Both the position numbers and the translations under genes were made by a program. The notes under the pieces were generated by a model that made no database searches, was not told the DNA's origin, and saw only the letters and a program-made list of their open reading frames with translations. From Enterococcus diestrammenae (GTDB lineage Bacteria > Bacillota > Bacilli > Lactobacillales > Enterococcaceae): DNA of 64,000 nt. Shown one piece after another: positions 1 to 6,915 of the stretch. The first letter of the stretch is position 1, and every line of letters begins with the position of its first letter. The stretch spans positions 1-64,000 of the forward strand of contig NZ_MAEI01000053.1 in assembly GCF_009933255.1 (NCBI RefSeq), given 5' to 3'.

Positions 1-185
1 CGCTTCGATCAGCGGTCTAACGGTTTTGGTTTGACGGCTGGGCGAAACGATGAGATACTCACCCGCTGGAATCTCGAAAAAATTCTCACAAATCGTGTCC
101 GAGGTATTGACTCAAATCCAGTTGTCATTACTTTCGCATCAAGTGGATAGTTTTTGAGTTCCTCAATTAGTTCTTCAACTGTCAT
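1..185 (-). pseudogene. frameshifted small gene, runs off the left edge
   Basis: The ATG at 185 has a good ribosome site (AGGGGTG) and opens with MTVEELIEELKNYPLDAKV, a start typical of small proteins of phages and conjugative elements. After about 28 codons this frame continues into low-quality sequence, while a different frame from about 112 down to 1 reads SDTICENFFEIPAGEYLIV and stays open to the window edge. The simplest reading is one gene with a frameshift near 105-125. Function is unknown. It is the most downstream gene seen in the minus-strand accessory operon. A sequencing error is an alternative explanation. Confidence 0.45.
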
Positions 186-204
186 ATCTTTCACCCCTAT
201 CCCT

Positions 205-392
205 TTAATCTCATCTTCAGCAGATTTGATTTCTATGGTGACTGTTGATGTTTCTCAGTATCTTGGCGAACAAGTACCGGTAAAAAAACTCTAACCATTC
301 CTAAATGGGCAGACCGTCTAGGCAAAGAATTACACCTAAACTTCTCTAAAACACTGACAGATGCAATCGCAAATAAACATTTAGGGGCTTAG
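205..392 (+). pseudogene. decayed HicB-type antitoxin fragment
   Basis: Two plus-strand frames joined at a run of seven A (282-288) read ISMVTVDVSQYLGEQVPVKK then TLTIPKWADRLGKELHLNFS, ending at TAG 390-392. The TIPKWADRL...LNFSKTLTDAI segment resembles the ribbon-helix-helix C-terminus of HicB antitoxins. One missing A breaks the frame and the 5' half of the gene is absent, replaced by the oppositely oriented small gene. No HicA toxin is visible. It reads as a relic of a toxin-antitoxin locus; the family match is by eye. Confidence 0.5.
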
Positions 393-415
393 CAATCGCT
401 AAGCTTCTTTTTTAT
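387..415 (+). terminator. terminator of the hicB remnant
   Basis: Seven-base stem GCTTAGC/GCTAAGC with a four-base loop, followed by a T-rich tract. It lies directly at the hicB stop codon. Confidence 0.7.
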
Positions 416-454
416 ATTTTGTGCATATTTAAATTTACTCGCACCTCAAGAAAT

Positions 455-625
455 TTACTCTTTGCCGCCATTCATGACATACTCCAAATCCTTAACAGCT
501 TTCTCAACAACTTCAATTGAATTATTTACAAAAAAATCGTCGATCTCCGTCTTATTACTAATATCATTTAAAATCAAATTAATTATTCGCAAATCTTGAA
601 GTATCTCGCATTCGTTCTTAGTCAT
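455..625 (-). CDS. small acidic protein of unknown function
   Basis: A 56-residue protein starting MTKNECEILQDLRIINLILN. I chose the ATG at 625 because GGAGGTCAGGTG lies directly before it; the longer frame to 685 would overlap the methyltransferase. It is acidic and predicted mostly helical, with no signal peptide or membrane segment. It follows the cytosine methyltransferase in the same minus-strand operon, so it is presumably part of the mobile element's accessory cargo. I do not recognise the family. Confidence 0.55.
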   Translation of the reverse strand: MTKNECEILQDLRIINLILNDISNKTEIDDFFVNNSIEVVEKAVKDLEYVMNGGKE

Positions 626-653
626 CACCTGACCTCCAACATCTTCTGAATGG

Positions 654-1517
654 CTAATTAAAGTACCTTTGCAGCTGTTGACCAATCCATCTGCCCATAT
701 CTACCGGAACGGCATTCCCAATCTGTCGATAGGCATCAGAATCTGTTCCAGAAAAAGTAAACCAATCGGGAAAACCCTGAAGTCGTTGATATTCTAGAAC
801 AGAATATGGCCGGATTCGATTCCCGTCATCTACTAGCCTGGTACTTCTATCTTTGGCGTAATGTGCAACGCACGTGGGAGCTATGCCATCCTTTTTGGTA
901 ATAATCGGTTTATCTCGATACGCACCATTTAGTCTTCTTGATACATACTCAGGGATATGGACATTAGGATTTTGTTCCAGAATATCTCCAACCTTAGGGA
1001 ACGTATGATCGATGGCCATTGGATAATCCAAATTATCAAAAGATTTCTTAGTACCAATCACAATGAGTCTCTTTCTCTCCTGTGGCAGCCACCAGTTCGC
1101 ATTCACTGGACACTCGATTCGAACGTAATAATCTGGTAACCTCGTCATACATTCCATGACAACCTGAAATTTCCGCATTCCAGGTACGTTTTCGATTACA
1201 TACGCTTCCGGCCTTGCCAAAGCAATATGGCGAAAGAAATGCAAAAATAGGTCATCTCCGGTACGAGTACCACTTATATCAGCAATATTGGAATATCGAG
1301 TACATGGGAAAGTCCCAATGTAAACATCGGCATCTTGCTGATCCAAAACCGTAATCTGAGTAATATCACAAGCATTAATCTCGTGATGAAAATTTGTTTT
1401 TAGCGTTTGGACAGCCTTTTTATCAATTTCAAATGATTCCTGAATCTGAATACCGGATTCAAGAATTCCAAGATCCATACCACCTGCACCAGAAAAATAG
1501 CTTTTAGCAGTTATCAC
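654..1517 (-). CDS. DNA (cytosine-5-)-methyltransferase, solitary
   Basis: A 287-residue C5-cytosine methyltransferase. Motif I FSGAGGMDLG is at residues 8-17, the catalytic Pro-Cys at 71-72 (in GTFPCTRYS), the ENV motif at 109-111, and the closing motifs RLQGFPDWF and QIGNAVPV near the C-terminus. The GTG at 1517 is chosen as start because GGGGGAT sits five bases upstream, overlapping the end of the preceding gene; a TTG at 1535 is the alternative. No restriction enzyme is adjacent, so it is probably an orphan enzyme protecting the mobile element from host restriction. The motif IV region has Thr-Arg-Tyr-Ser after Pro-Cys instead of the common Gln-x-Phe-Ser. Confidence 0.9.
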   Translation of the reverse strand: MITAKSYFSGAGGMDLGILESGIQIQESFEIDKKAVQTLKTNFHHEINACDITQITVLDQQDADVYIGTFPCTRYSNIADISGTRTGDDLFLHFFRHIALARPEAYVIENVPGMRKFQVVMECMTRLPDYYVRIECPVNANWWLPQERKRLIVIGTKKSFDNLDYPMAIDHTFPKVGDILEQNPNVHIPEYVSRRLNGAYRDKPIITKKDGIAPTCVAHYAKDRSTRLVDDGNRIRPYSVLEYQRLQGFPDWFTFSGTDSDAYRQIGNAVPVDMGRWIGQQLQRYFN

Positions 1518-1518
1518 G

Positions 1519-2010
1519 TTAATCCCCCATTTCAAACAGGTTTAATTGTTGTTGTGCATTTTCCTGCTTTTTTAGCTTTTGACGTTCTAATTCAGCATAA
1601 ATATCATCTTGAAGGACATTCATTTCTTTTGAGTAATTTTCCCAAGACAGTATTATCTTTTTAAGATGATAAATATCAAAATCTTCTAGGATTTCAATGA
1701 TTGGCATCATTGGAAATCCCTGTGCCTTCTCAAAGCGAAGTATATTTTGTACGGTATAGAAAGAACTTGAAATCGATTCGATTCGTACCAAGCCTGGTAC
1801 TGAAGAAATGAATGAACCGTTTTGTTCAAAAGTTACACAAATATCATCGATTTGGATTGTTTCGTAGTATGGACTTACGACTGGAATCTTGAAATAATAA
1901 TCTTTATCTTCTTGTCCAACACCAGATAAATAGGTTCCTCGGGCAATTTTGTATCTTGGGTGCCTCATTTTGGTTCCCTTGATATTAAGCTCATTCTTCC
2001 TAGGTATCAT
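1519..2010 (-). CDS. hypothetical protein of the rep operon
   Basis: A 163-residue soluble protein with no motif I recognise. The last 35 residues are charged and glutamine-rich and probably form a coiled coil. The ATG at 2010 overlaps the stop of the upstream 83-residue gene (ATGA type), with GGAG nine bases before it, so the two are translationally coupled. A second in-frame ATG (MRHPRYK, 15 codons in) is possible. Its position between the replication initiator and the methyltransferase suggests a mobile-element accessory role, but function is unknown. Confidence 0.65.
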   Translation of the reverse strand: MIPRKNELNIKGTKMRHPRYKIARGTYLSGVGQEDKDYYFKIPVVSPYYETIQIDDICVTFEQNGSFISSVPGLVRIESISSSFYTVQNILRFEKAQGFPMMPIIEILEDFDIYHLKKIILSWENYSKEMNVLQDDIYAELERQKLKKQENAQQQLNLFEMGD

Positions 2011-2258
2011 GCAGAGGCAGCTCCTTTTTCTCGATAACCCAAATGAATTTGAAAAGGTGCTTTCGTCAAGTTTTCTGTCGTTTTTTTGGGATATGGATGA
2101 TGCTCATTCAAATATCTGAGTGCATCAGATTTATAATCAAAGTCCAAATAGTGGCCTTCTACCCACTCTTTTTTATCATCTTCTCCAACATAATGTCCTT
2201 TTTCCCACATATAATCTTGATCCTTCACACTAAAAATCATATAAAATTTTGATCTCAC
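2007..2258 (-). CDS. hypothetical small protein of the rep operon
   Basis: At most 83 residues, rich in aromatic and charged residues (YMWEKGHYVGEDDKKEWVEG). No membrane segment. The open frame begins with GTG at 2258; an internal ATG at 2240 (MIFSVKDQDYMW) is a plausible start, and neither has a strong ribosome site. Its stop overlaps the start of the 163-residue gene. I do not recognise the family. Confidence 0.55.
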   Translation of the reverse strand: MRSKFYMIFSVKDQDYMWEKGHYVGEDDKKEWVEGHYLDFDYKSDALRYLNEHHPYPKKTTENLTKAPFQIHLGYREKGAASA

Positions 2259-2294
2259 TTTACCAACAACGCCTTTCCGTTTACATTTTCACAA

Positions 2295-2564
2295 TTAACC
2301 GACGTAAGTTTCCGGTGTCCACTCCTCAAATTTTCGACCAAGAAGATTTAACTCTAGATCAATCGCAAAATCATCTAGCTCCCATGATTCCCTTGGGAAT
2401 CCAATCACTGTATCGTCACGATGAATCTCATATTCCAGGATCAGACAATTATTTTCCACAAAGCCGACGTCCACAATATCTGGTGCTCGCTTATTAACTT
2501 GAATCTGGTAACCGTTATCTTTTGCAATTCTTGTTAAAACATTCACTTTATCATGTATATCCAT
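2295..2564 (-). CDS. hypothetical small acidic protein after rep
   Basis: An 89-residue acidic protein. Its ATG at 2564 is preceded by AAGGAG inside the last codons of the replication initiator gene, so the two are one transcriptional unit. The sequence (for example VDVGFVENNCLILEYEIHRD) suggests a small alpha/beta fold, but I recognise no family. Genes of this size commonly accompany replication initiators on conjugative elements. Confidence 0.6.
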   Translation of the reverse strand: MDIHDKVNVLTRIAKDNGYQIQVNKRAPDIVDVGFVENNCLILEYEIHRDDTVIGFPRESWELDDFAIDLELNLLGRKFEEWTPETYVG

Positions 2565-2568
2565 CGCC

Positions 2569-3936
2569 TTACTCCTTACCTGTCATTGCTGCTTGATATT
2601 CTTCAAACGGCAACCCATGGAAATAAGCTCGTTCAGCCCCGTAAATATATGCGTATCTTTTTTGACGTGTTTGAAAAGTTTGTCCATAAAGAAAATCTTG
2701 AAACTCAAATGTTTCGTCGTCATAAATATCAACACCATAAAAATCTGTGTTAAGCAGACAGTTTTCCCAGAAAGTTAGCATGCATTTTCTGAAGTATCCA
2801 AAAATATTCGTGATACTATTATCCGCTGCATTCTTCAGTTTCATTTGAAAAATTAACTTTTGGATTTCTTTTTGTAGCTCATTAGAGAATAAATCACCAT
2901 CGATACTAAACTTGCCAACATTTACTTTTGAAAGATTAAGTTTTCGATCTTCAGCAATTCGGAAATTCTCAACTTGCCGCTTACTTTCAAAAATGGCATC
3001 TAGCATTTGTTTCGATTGATTGACGTTTCCGAAAATCAATAATGATTCAACTGATTGCTTAGTTAAGAATGATCGATTGTAGTGTTCAATAAATTCTGTT
3101 TTTTCGATTTCGCTGATTTCGACAACATTACTTTCGGAGGATTCCTTAGATGTATCATTAATAGTGTCATTAAAAGAGTCATTAAGATTATAATGATTAG
3201 TACTGTCTGCAAATTTTGCAGATAGGTTGGTACCACTGGCTTCGTCCTTATCTGCAAAATTTGCAGGTAAGCTTAAGGACGGGCTTGAAGGCTCCTGACC
3301 CTTATCTGCAAAATTTGCAGATAAGCGGTCTGAAGGGAATGCCTTAACTGCAGATTTTGCAGATAAGCTACCTGTTGGGCTTTTCAAAGCTTTATTCTGT
3401 TCACTAGGGTTCAGTAGCATTGATAGAACAGCTTCTTGTTTCTCTTTCTTAATTTCTCCATTGGCCTTTAACTTACTCGTTTTTTTCATACCATCATTTT
3501 CAAAACGATATTCAACTTCCTTGTCCCAGGGAAATACTTGAATATGGCCAACGTAGATTGCATTGGGTTGTTTATCAAACTGAACGTACATTCCACTTGG
3601 CCGATTGATACTATTCCAACTCAATCGTTTTTGCTTTATCAGTCCGTTTGTGGAAAGTTCATTTTTTAGCTTTGCAACTTTTCGAACGGAGCATCTCGCA
3701 TGAAAAGCCATCTCTTCTTCAGACATGAGTACGAAAGGTACATCATCCTTATCTGTTAAAAGCTCATCTCTTTGTTCGAAATACGAAAGTCGATCTACCA
3801 GAAAACCGTACAGCAAAATTGATTCAACTGACATCTCACGAAATCGTTGATATTTATCAAAAATTTTATGAAATTTAATAAATGTCATTTCCTGTACATC
3901 GTATTTCTGATACGGTATAAACTCATTTGCAGCCAT
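2569..3936 (-). CDS. RepA_N-type replication initiator
   Basis: A 455-residue protein. Residues about 20-125 match the RepA_N winged-helix domain pattern: FHKIFDKYQRFREMSVESIL, then LLYGFLVDRLS, a regulatory helix-turn-helix and NGLIKQKR. This domain is the initiator of many enterococcal plasmids and conjugative elements. The middle (about 190-243) contains four copies of a LSANFADK-like peptide encoded by palindromic DNA iterons, as expected where the origin lies inside the gene. The C-terminal half is charged and helical. The ATG at 3936 has a poor ribosome site, consistent with low expression. It heads the accessory minus-strand operon. Confidence 0.8.
   Translation of the reverse strand: MAANEFIPYQKYDVQEMTFIKFHKIFDKYQRFREMSVESILLYGFLVDRLSYFEQRDELLTDKDDVPFVLMSEEEMAFHARCSVRKVAKLKNELSTNGLIKQKRLSWNSINRPSGMYVQFDKQPNAIYVGHIQVFPWDKEVEYRFENDGMKKTSKLKANGEIKKEKQEAVLSMLLNPSEQNKALKSPTGSLSAKSAVKAFPSDRLSANFADKGQEPSSPSLSLPANFADKDEASGTNLSAKFADSTNHYNLNDSFNDTINDTSKESSESNVVEISEIEKTEFIEHYNRSFLTKQSVESLLIFGNVNQSKQMLDAIFESKRQVENFRIAEDRKLNLSKVNVGKFSIDGDLFSNELQKEIQKLIFQMKLKNAADNSITNIFGYFRKCMLTFWENCLLNTDFYGVDIYDDETFEFQDFLYGQTFQTRQKRYAYIYGAERAYFHGLPFEEYQAAMTGKE
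3206..3367. repeat. four palindromic iterons, probable origin of replication
   Basis: Four 21-base copies of TCTGCAAAWTTTGCAGATAAG start at 3206, 3251, 3305 and 3347 (spacing 45, 54 and 42 bases, all multiples of three). Each core TCTGCAAA/TTTGCAGA is self-complementary. They lie inside the repA coding frame. RepA_N elements are known to carry their origin in the middle of the initiator gene, so this is the likely binding site for RepA. Confidence 0.75.
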
Positions 3937-4390
3937 CTACCCAACACCCTTCATCATCTAAAACACAAAAATAGCCAATTCAACCACCGAATTGACTTAC
4001 TGATTCTTATCAAAATTTTAAATCAAATCCGCACGAAAACACGCGAAACACCCTTGTTTAAATTACATCACCAATGTATAATTAAGAGTGTCATGACTTA
4101 GAATTGTTGACGGTGATCATCAATTCGTCAAGGGCGAATGCTACAACATTCAGCCTTGAGTTATGGCATTTTTTATGTCCGTTTTTTCTATACATTAAGA
4201 ATAACAGTCTTGATAAAATCGTCAACTAAAAATTCAATTTGAAAAATCAGTAAAAACAGCTTTTGTAACGCTTTAAATCGTCCTTTTAGCAAATTAAAAA
4301 CATCGATTATATAACAAGATTTAATAAGAATATGAGAGAGTTCATGTAATAGCAAAATAGCCTGTTTTTTTGATGTTATTTAAAACGAAA
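3937..4390. other. rep upstream region with nested inverted repeats
   Basis: No convincing gene. It holds CAATTC/GAATTG arms at 3976-3994 and again as GAATTG/CAATTC at 4101-4126, overlapped by TTGACG/CGTCAA at 4107-4131, then GAATG/CATTC at about 4136-4152. The repeated arm sequence suggests operator or copy-number control sites for repA. No strong minus-strand promoter was identified. Confidence 0.4.
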
Positions 4391-4437
4391 AAAAGCGTTG
4401 AGTTGGGTATCATTGTGATACCCACTCAAACGCTTTT
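4391..4437 (-). terminator. strong terminator ending the T-box-like leader
   Basis: Near-perfect 22-base inverted repeat (4391-4412 and 4416-4437) with a three-base loop. On the minus strand it runs into seven T (4388-4394 region), so it terminates leftward transcription. Confidence 0.8.
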
Positions 4438-4439
4438 AA

Positions 4440-4692
4440 ATTACTCTCATTAACTTAGCAGAACCCTAATGAACTCAAAGGGTTTCAATCCCCGGAAAAC
4501 ATCACCTTCCGCAATCCCACCTTGGTTGCAATGCTGTCTGACATTACCTCTCAAACTCGTTAACGCGGAGTCGACGTCGACGTTTCCATCGAAGCTGCCA
4601 CAAAGGGAGCAACTAGCCGCCTCATCCCGTTCTCTTCTCAACACCGAGAACTTTCTGTAGAGATCATTACGTTAGTCATGTCCTTTGCGATT
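4440..4692 (-). promoter_or_regulatory. T-box-like riboswitch leader, orphaned
   Basis: On the minus strand, after a strong promoter, the leader contains GCGTTAACGAG (like the conserved CCGTTA element), then AAGGTGGGATTGCGG at about 4513-4527, close to the T-box AGGGTGGNACCGCG, and ends in the strong terminator. Spacing of about 40 bases between the two elements is usual for T-boxes. The TGGG would pair with an uncharged tRNA whose discriminator base is C, as in tRNA-His; I could not identify a specifier codon. No synthetase or transporter follows: the next gene left is repA, 450 bases away. Confidence 0.6.
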
Positions 4693-4699
4693 CTTGTAA

Positions 4700-4728
4700 A
4701 GTATAGAAGATGCCAGACTTTTTGTCAA
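4700..4728 (-). promoter_or_regulatory. near-consensus promoter of the T-box-like leader
   Basis: On the minus strand, TTGACA (4723-4728) and TATACT (4700-4705) are separated by 17 bases. It is one of the best promoters in the window. Confidence 0.8.
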
Positions 4729-4752
4729 TGCCAAACCTGCTTACCCCCTCAA

Positions 4753-4847
4753 GTACCCCCTCTAACAACGAGAGACAAATATTCATAGAGGCGGTGCTTC
4801 TGAGCTAGCAAGGGAACACTTTGTTAGAGGGAGGTAACAAACTTTTT
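4753..4847 (+). other. long hairpin with T tract, possible small RNA or terminator
   Basis: Arms GTACCCCCTCTAACAA (4753-4768) and TTGTTAGAGGGAGGTAAC (4821-4838) pair around a 52-base loop and are followed by seven T on the plus strand. No gene is upstream on that strand. It may be a small RNA with its own terminator or a relic. The rest of 4848-5140 shows nothing I can name. Confidence 0.35.
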
Positions 4848-5140
4848 TTACTTTAAATCTGGTTTTTGCCACCAAGGAAAAGTACGGATACGTTTGGTAG
4901 GCCAGCTAACAAGCAAAACGCGATTTGTAGGGCTCCTGATCAATCAACTGCCACGCTTTCCGCAAGGCTCACCCATTTCGTTTCAGCATTTTTATTGGAA
5001 GGACGGATCGCCTCTGATCGATAGCGACAAGTAAAATCAGCGACACCCTTTATGGGAACACGCGTAACACCATTTTAACCCGGATGTAAAGAGAGATTTG
5101 ATGAGAGACAATACAGCCCCTCTCCCCTTTCACAGACAGA

Positions 5141-6199
5141 CTACTTTTCTAAAGCAACAACAACAGCGCGACGGTAACAAAAATCGGTAATAGGTAACAC
5201 TTCATTGTCTTCAATCAGGCGAGGTGCTCGATAATAACTAGCCATCGGTAAAAAATCCAATAGTGTCATTCCCGTGGGTTCGGTGATATCGAGTTTAAGA
5301 AAACTTTCGGCAGTTATTTCATAACGATGCAAACGATCATCCACCAACACGCCAAACATATTTTCATCACGTAAGTAACGTCGAACTTGCCGTCCCCAAT
5401 AGGAATGATCATGGTCCAACCCATTGCCCCATCGAAATAAACGCCGCGTACCTGCACCAACTGCATACTCCCACTGATCTTCTGTCAGCAAAGTAAAGCC
5501 GTTTTTTCTGAGGACTTTTTGCAAATCTCTTTGATTGTCGGTAAATGTCTGAAACACATAGTAACAGTCCATCTCTTGGGATAACTCGATATAAAAATTT
5601 TCCCCGATTACCATTTGATCTGGCAAGTTTTGACTAAGACTTTCTTCAAAAGTTTTCGGCGGTGCAAATAAGTGACGCACTTCCTCTTCAATTGGTTGAA
5701 AACGTTCCACTTGACCGGTAAACTCACCAGTTATAGTATCTAGTGAGCCGATGTAACGACTTCCAATAGGCATAGGGTATTTTTCCACCAACATCGGCGG
5801 AATCACGACTTTTCGCAAGGGGGTCGTGTGCAAATTGATATAGTGATCCCACTGTTGGCTAGTGACTAAGCCGTATTCTTTAATTAATTGTTGCGTTTTT
5901 AGCGATTGTTCTTGTGGGAAGGGTTGACTCCAAGTATTTGTCGCCAAACCTTGCACCCCGAGATCCCAACCTAAAATAGCTTCATTGTTCCCCGGGATAA
6001 AAATAAAAGGATCCCCATCAATTTCTAACTCAAAGGTGGCGCACTTCACTCCTCCCATATCAAATTCTCGTGCTTGAATATTGGTGACCAGCTTCAACGG
6101 GCTGACAAAATACATCAAAACCTTTGCCAACACTTGCCGTTTCGTGGTTTCAGTCAAATTTTTCCAGTTACTCCATTCCATCATGTCCATAGTGTTCAT
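5141..6199 (-). CDS. uncharacterised protein with FGE/sulfatase-modifying-like C-terminal segment
   Basis: A 352-residue protein. The ATG at 6199 is chosen because AGGGGA lies eight bases upstream; the longer TTG frame lacks support. Residues about 240-262 read TEDQWEYAVGAGTRRLFRWG, the signature seen in formylglycine-generating-enzyme (SUMF1) folds, and the end (FCYRRAVVVALEK) resembles their closing strand. The first two thirds match nothing I know. No signal peptide or membrane segment. It stands alone, divergent from the acetyltransferase. Catalytic cysteines typical of true FGE are not evident, so an enzymatic role is unproven. Confidence 0.65.
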   Translation of the reverse strand: MNTMDMMEWSNWKNLTETTKRQVLAKVLMYFVSPLKLVTNIQAREFDMGGVKCATFELEIDGDPFIFIPGNNEAILGWDLGVQGLATNTWSQPFPQEQSLKTQQLIKEYGLVTSQQWDHYINLHTTPLRKVVIPPMLVEKYPMPIGSRYIGSLDTITGEFTGQVERFQPIEEEVRHLFAPPKTFEESLSQNLPDQMVIGENFYIELSQEMDCYYVFQTFTDNQRDLQKVLRKNGFTLLTEDQWEYAVGAGTRRLFRWGNGLDHDHSYWGRQVRRYLRDENMFGVLVDDRLHRYEITAESFLKLDITEPTGMTLLDFLPMASYYRAPRLIEDNEVLPITDFCYRRAVVVALEK

Positions 6200-6269
6200 G
6201 CGGTCGTCCCCTTTTATCTGCAAGTTGCTTTTGTTATCATTAAGTATATCATGATTTGAGGTGATGCGT

Positions 6270-6719
6270 TTGAAAAGCGTCCGTTTTGGAAACCAACCCT
6301 GGATAAGAGCAGCTGCTTTTTACTTGCGGTATCAAGTCTTTGTAGAGGAACAAAAAATTGATCCTAAACTGGAATTTGATGCTTTGGATACCAGTGATCG
6401 TTGTTATTTCGTAAGTTTTGTAGCTGATCAGCCGGTAGCCACCATCCGTTATCAAGCATTTGAAGAAGACCCCACAGCCATTCAGCCAGATCGATTCTGT
6501 GTAGCACAGAAATTTCGTAATCAAGGGATTGGCTCAGATTTGCTACGAAGATATGAAGAGCATGCAAGACACGCAGGTTTCCTTCGTAGTATCTTATCCG
6601 CAGAGCTCAGTGCCCAGGACTTTTATCTGAAAGCTGGGTATTCCTCGGTTGGCGCACCCTTTGAGGAAGATGGTATTTTGTGTGTGCGAATGATCAAAAA
6701 GTTAACCAAAAATAACTAA
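6270..6719 (+). CDS. GNAT family N-acetyltransferase
   Basis: A 149-residue GNAT acetyltransferase of the ElaA/YjcF sort. It has an N-terminal YLRYQVFVEEQKID segment, then the acetyl-CoA binding loop in VAQKFRNQGIGSDLLRRYEE, and FYLKAGYSSVGAPFEEDGI near the end, typical for this subgroup. Substrate unknown. The start is uncertain: GAGGTG directly abuts ATG 6264, whereas TTG 6270 is six bases behind it and so better placed. It is divergent from the preceding gene and monocistronic, with a terminator at 6785. Confidence 0.8.
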   Translation: MKSVRFGNQPWIRAAAFYLRYQVFVEEQKIDPKLEFDALDTSDRCYFVSFVADQPVATIRYQAFEEDPTAIQPDRFCVAQKFRNQGIGSDLLRRYEEHARHAGFLRSILSAELSAQDFYLKAGYSSVGAPFEEDGILCVRMIKKLTKNN

Positions 6720-6784
6720 GCCGCCAAATTTCTTTGAGAGGGGCAATTCTAGAATCCCGACTTAAAACCTACTTCCTATTTTAA

Positions 6785-6812
6785 ATTCCAGCAATAGCTG
6801 GGAATCTTTTTC
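6785..6812 (+). terminator. terminator of the acetyltransferase gene
   Basis: ATTCCAGC/GCTGGGAAT stem followed by CTTTTTCT. Confidence 0.65.
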
Positions 6813-6834
6813 TGGTTAAAAGAACTAAAAAAAC

Positions 6835-6884
6835 GGAACCCTCTTCGCTAAGGACAAACTGCCTAGCGAAGAGGGTTCCTTTTG
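6835..6884 (-). terminator. bidirectional terminator downstream of cshB
   Basis: Sixteen-base arms GGAACCCTCTTCGCTA and TAGCGAAGAGGGTTCC around a 13-base loop, flanked by A and T runs on both sides. It separates convergent genes. Confidence 0.85.
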
Positions 6885-6915
6885 TGGTATTTATTGAAAG
6901 AAAAACACCGAAATC

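Noticed and set aside
4484..4495. GGTTTCAATCCCC resembling a CRISPR repeat end
   Set aside because: Single copy, no repeat-spacer array and no cas genes.
4450..4660. Open frames on both strands over the T-box-like leader
   Set aside because: The region is better explained as structured leader RNA between a strong promoter and terminator; the frames have no ribosome sites and no recognisable sequence.
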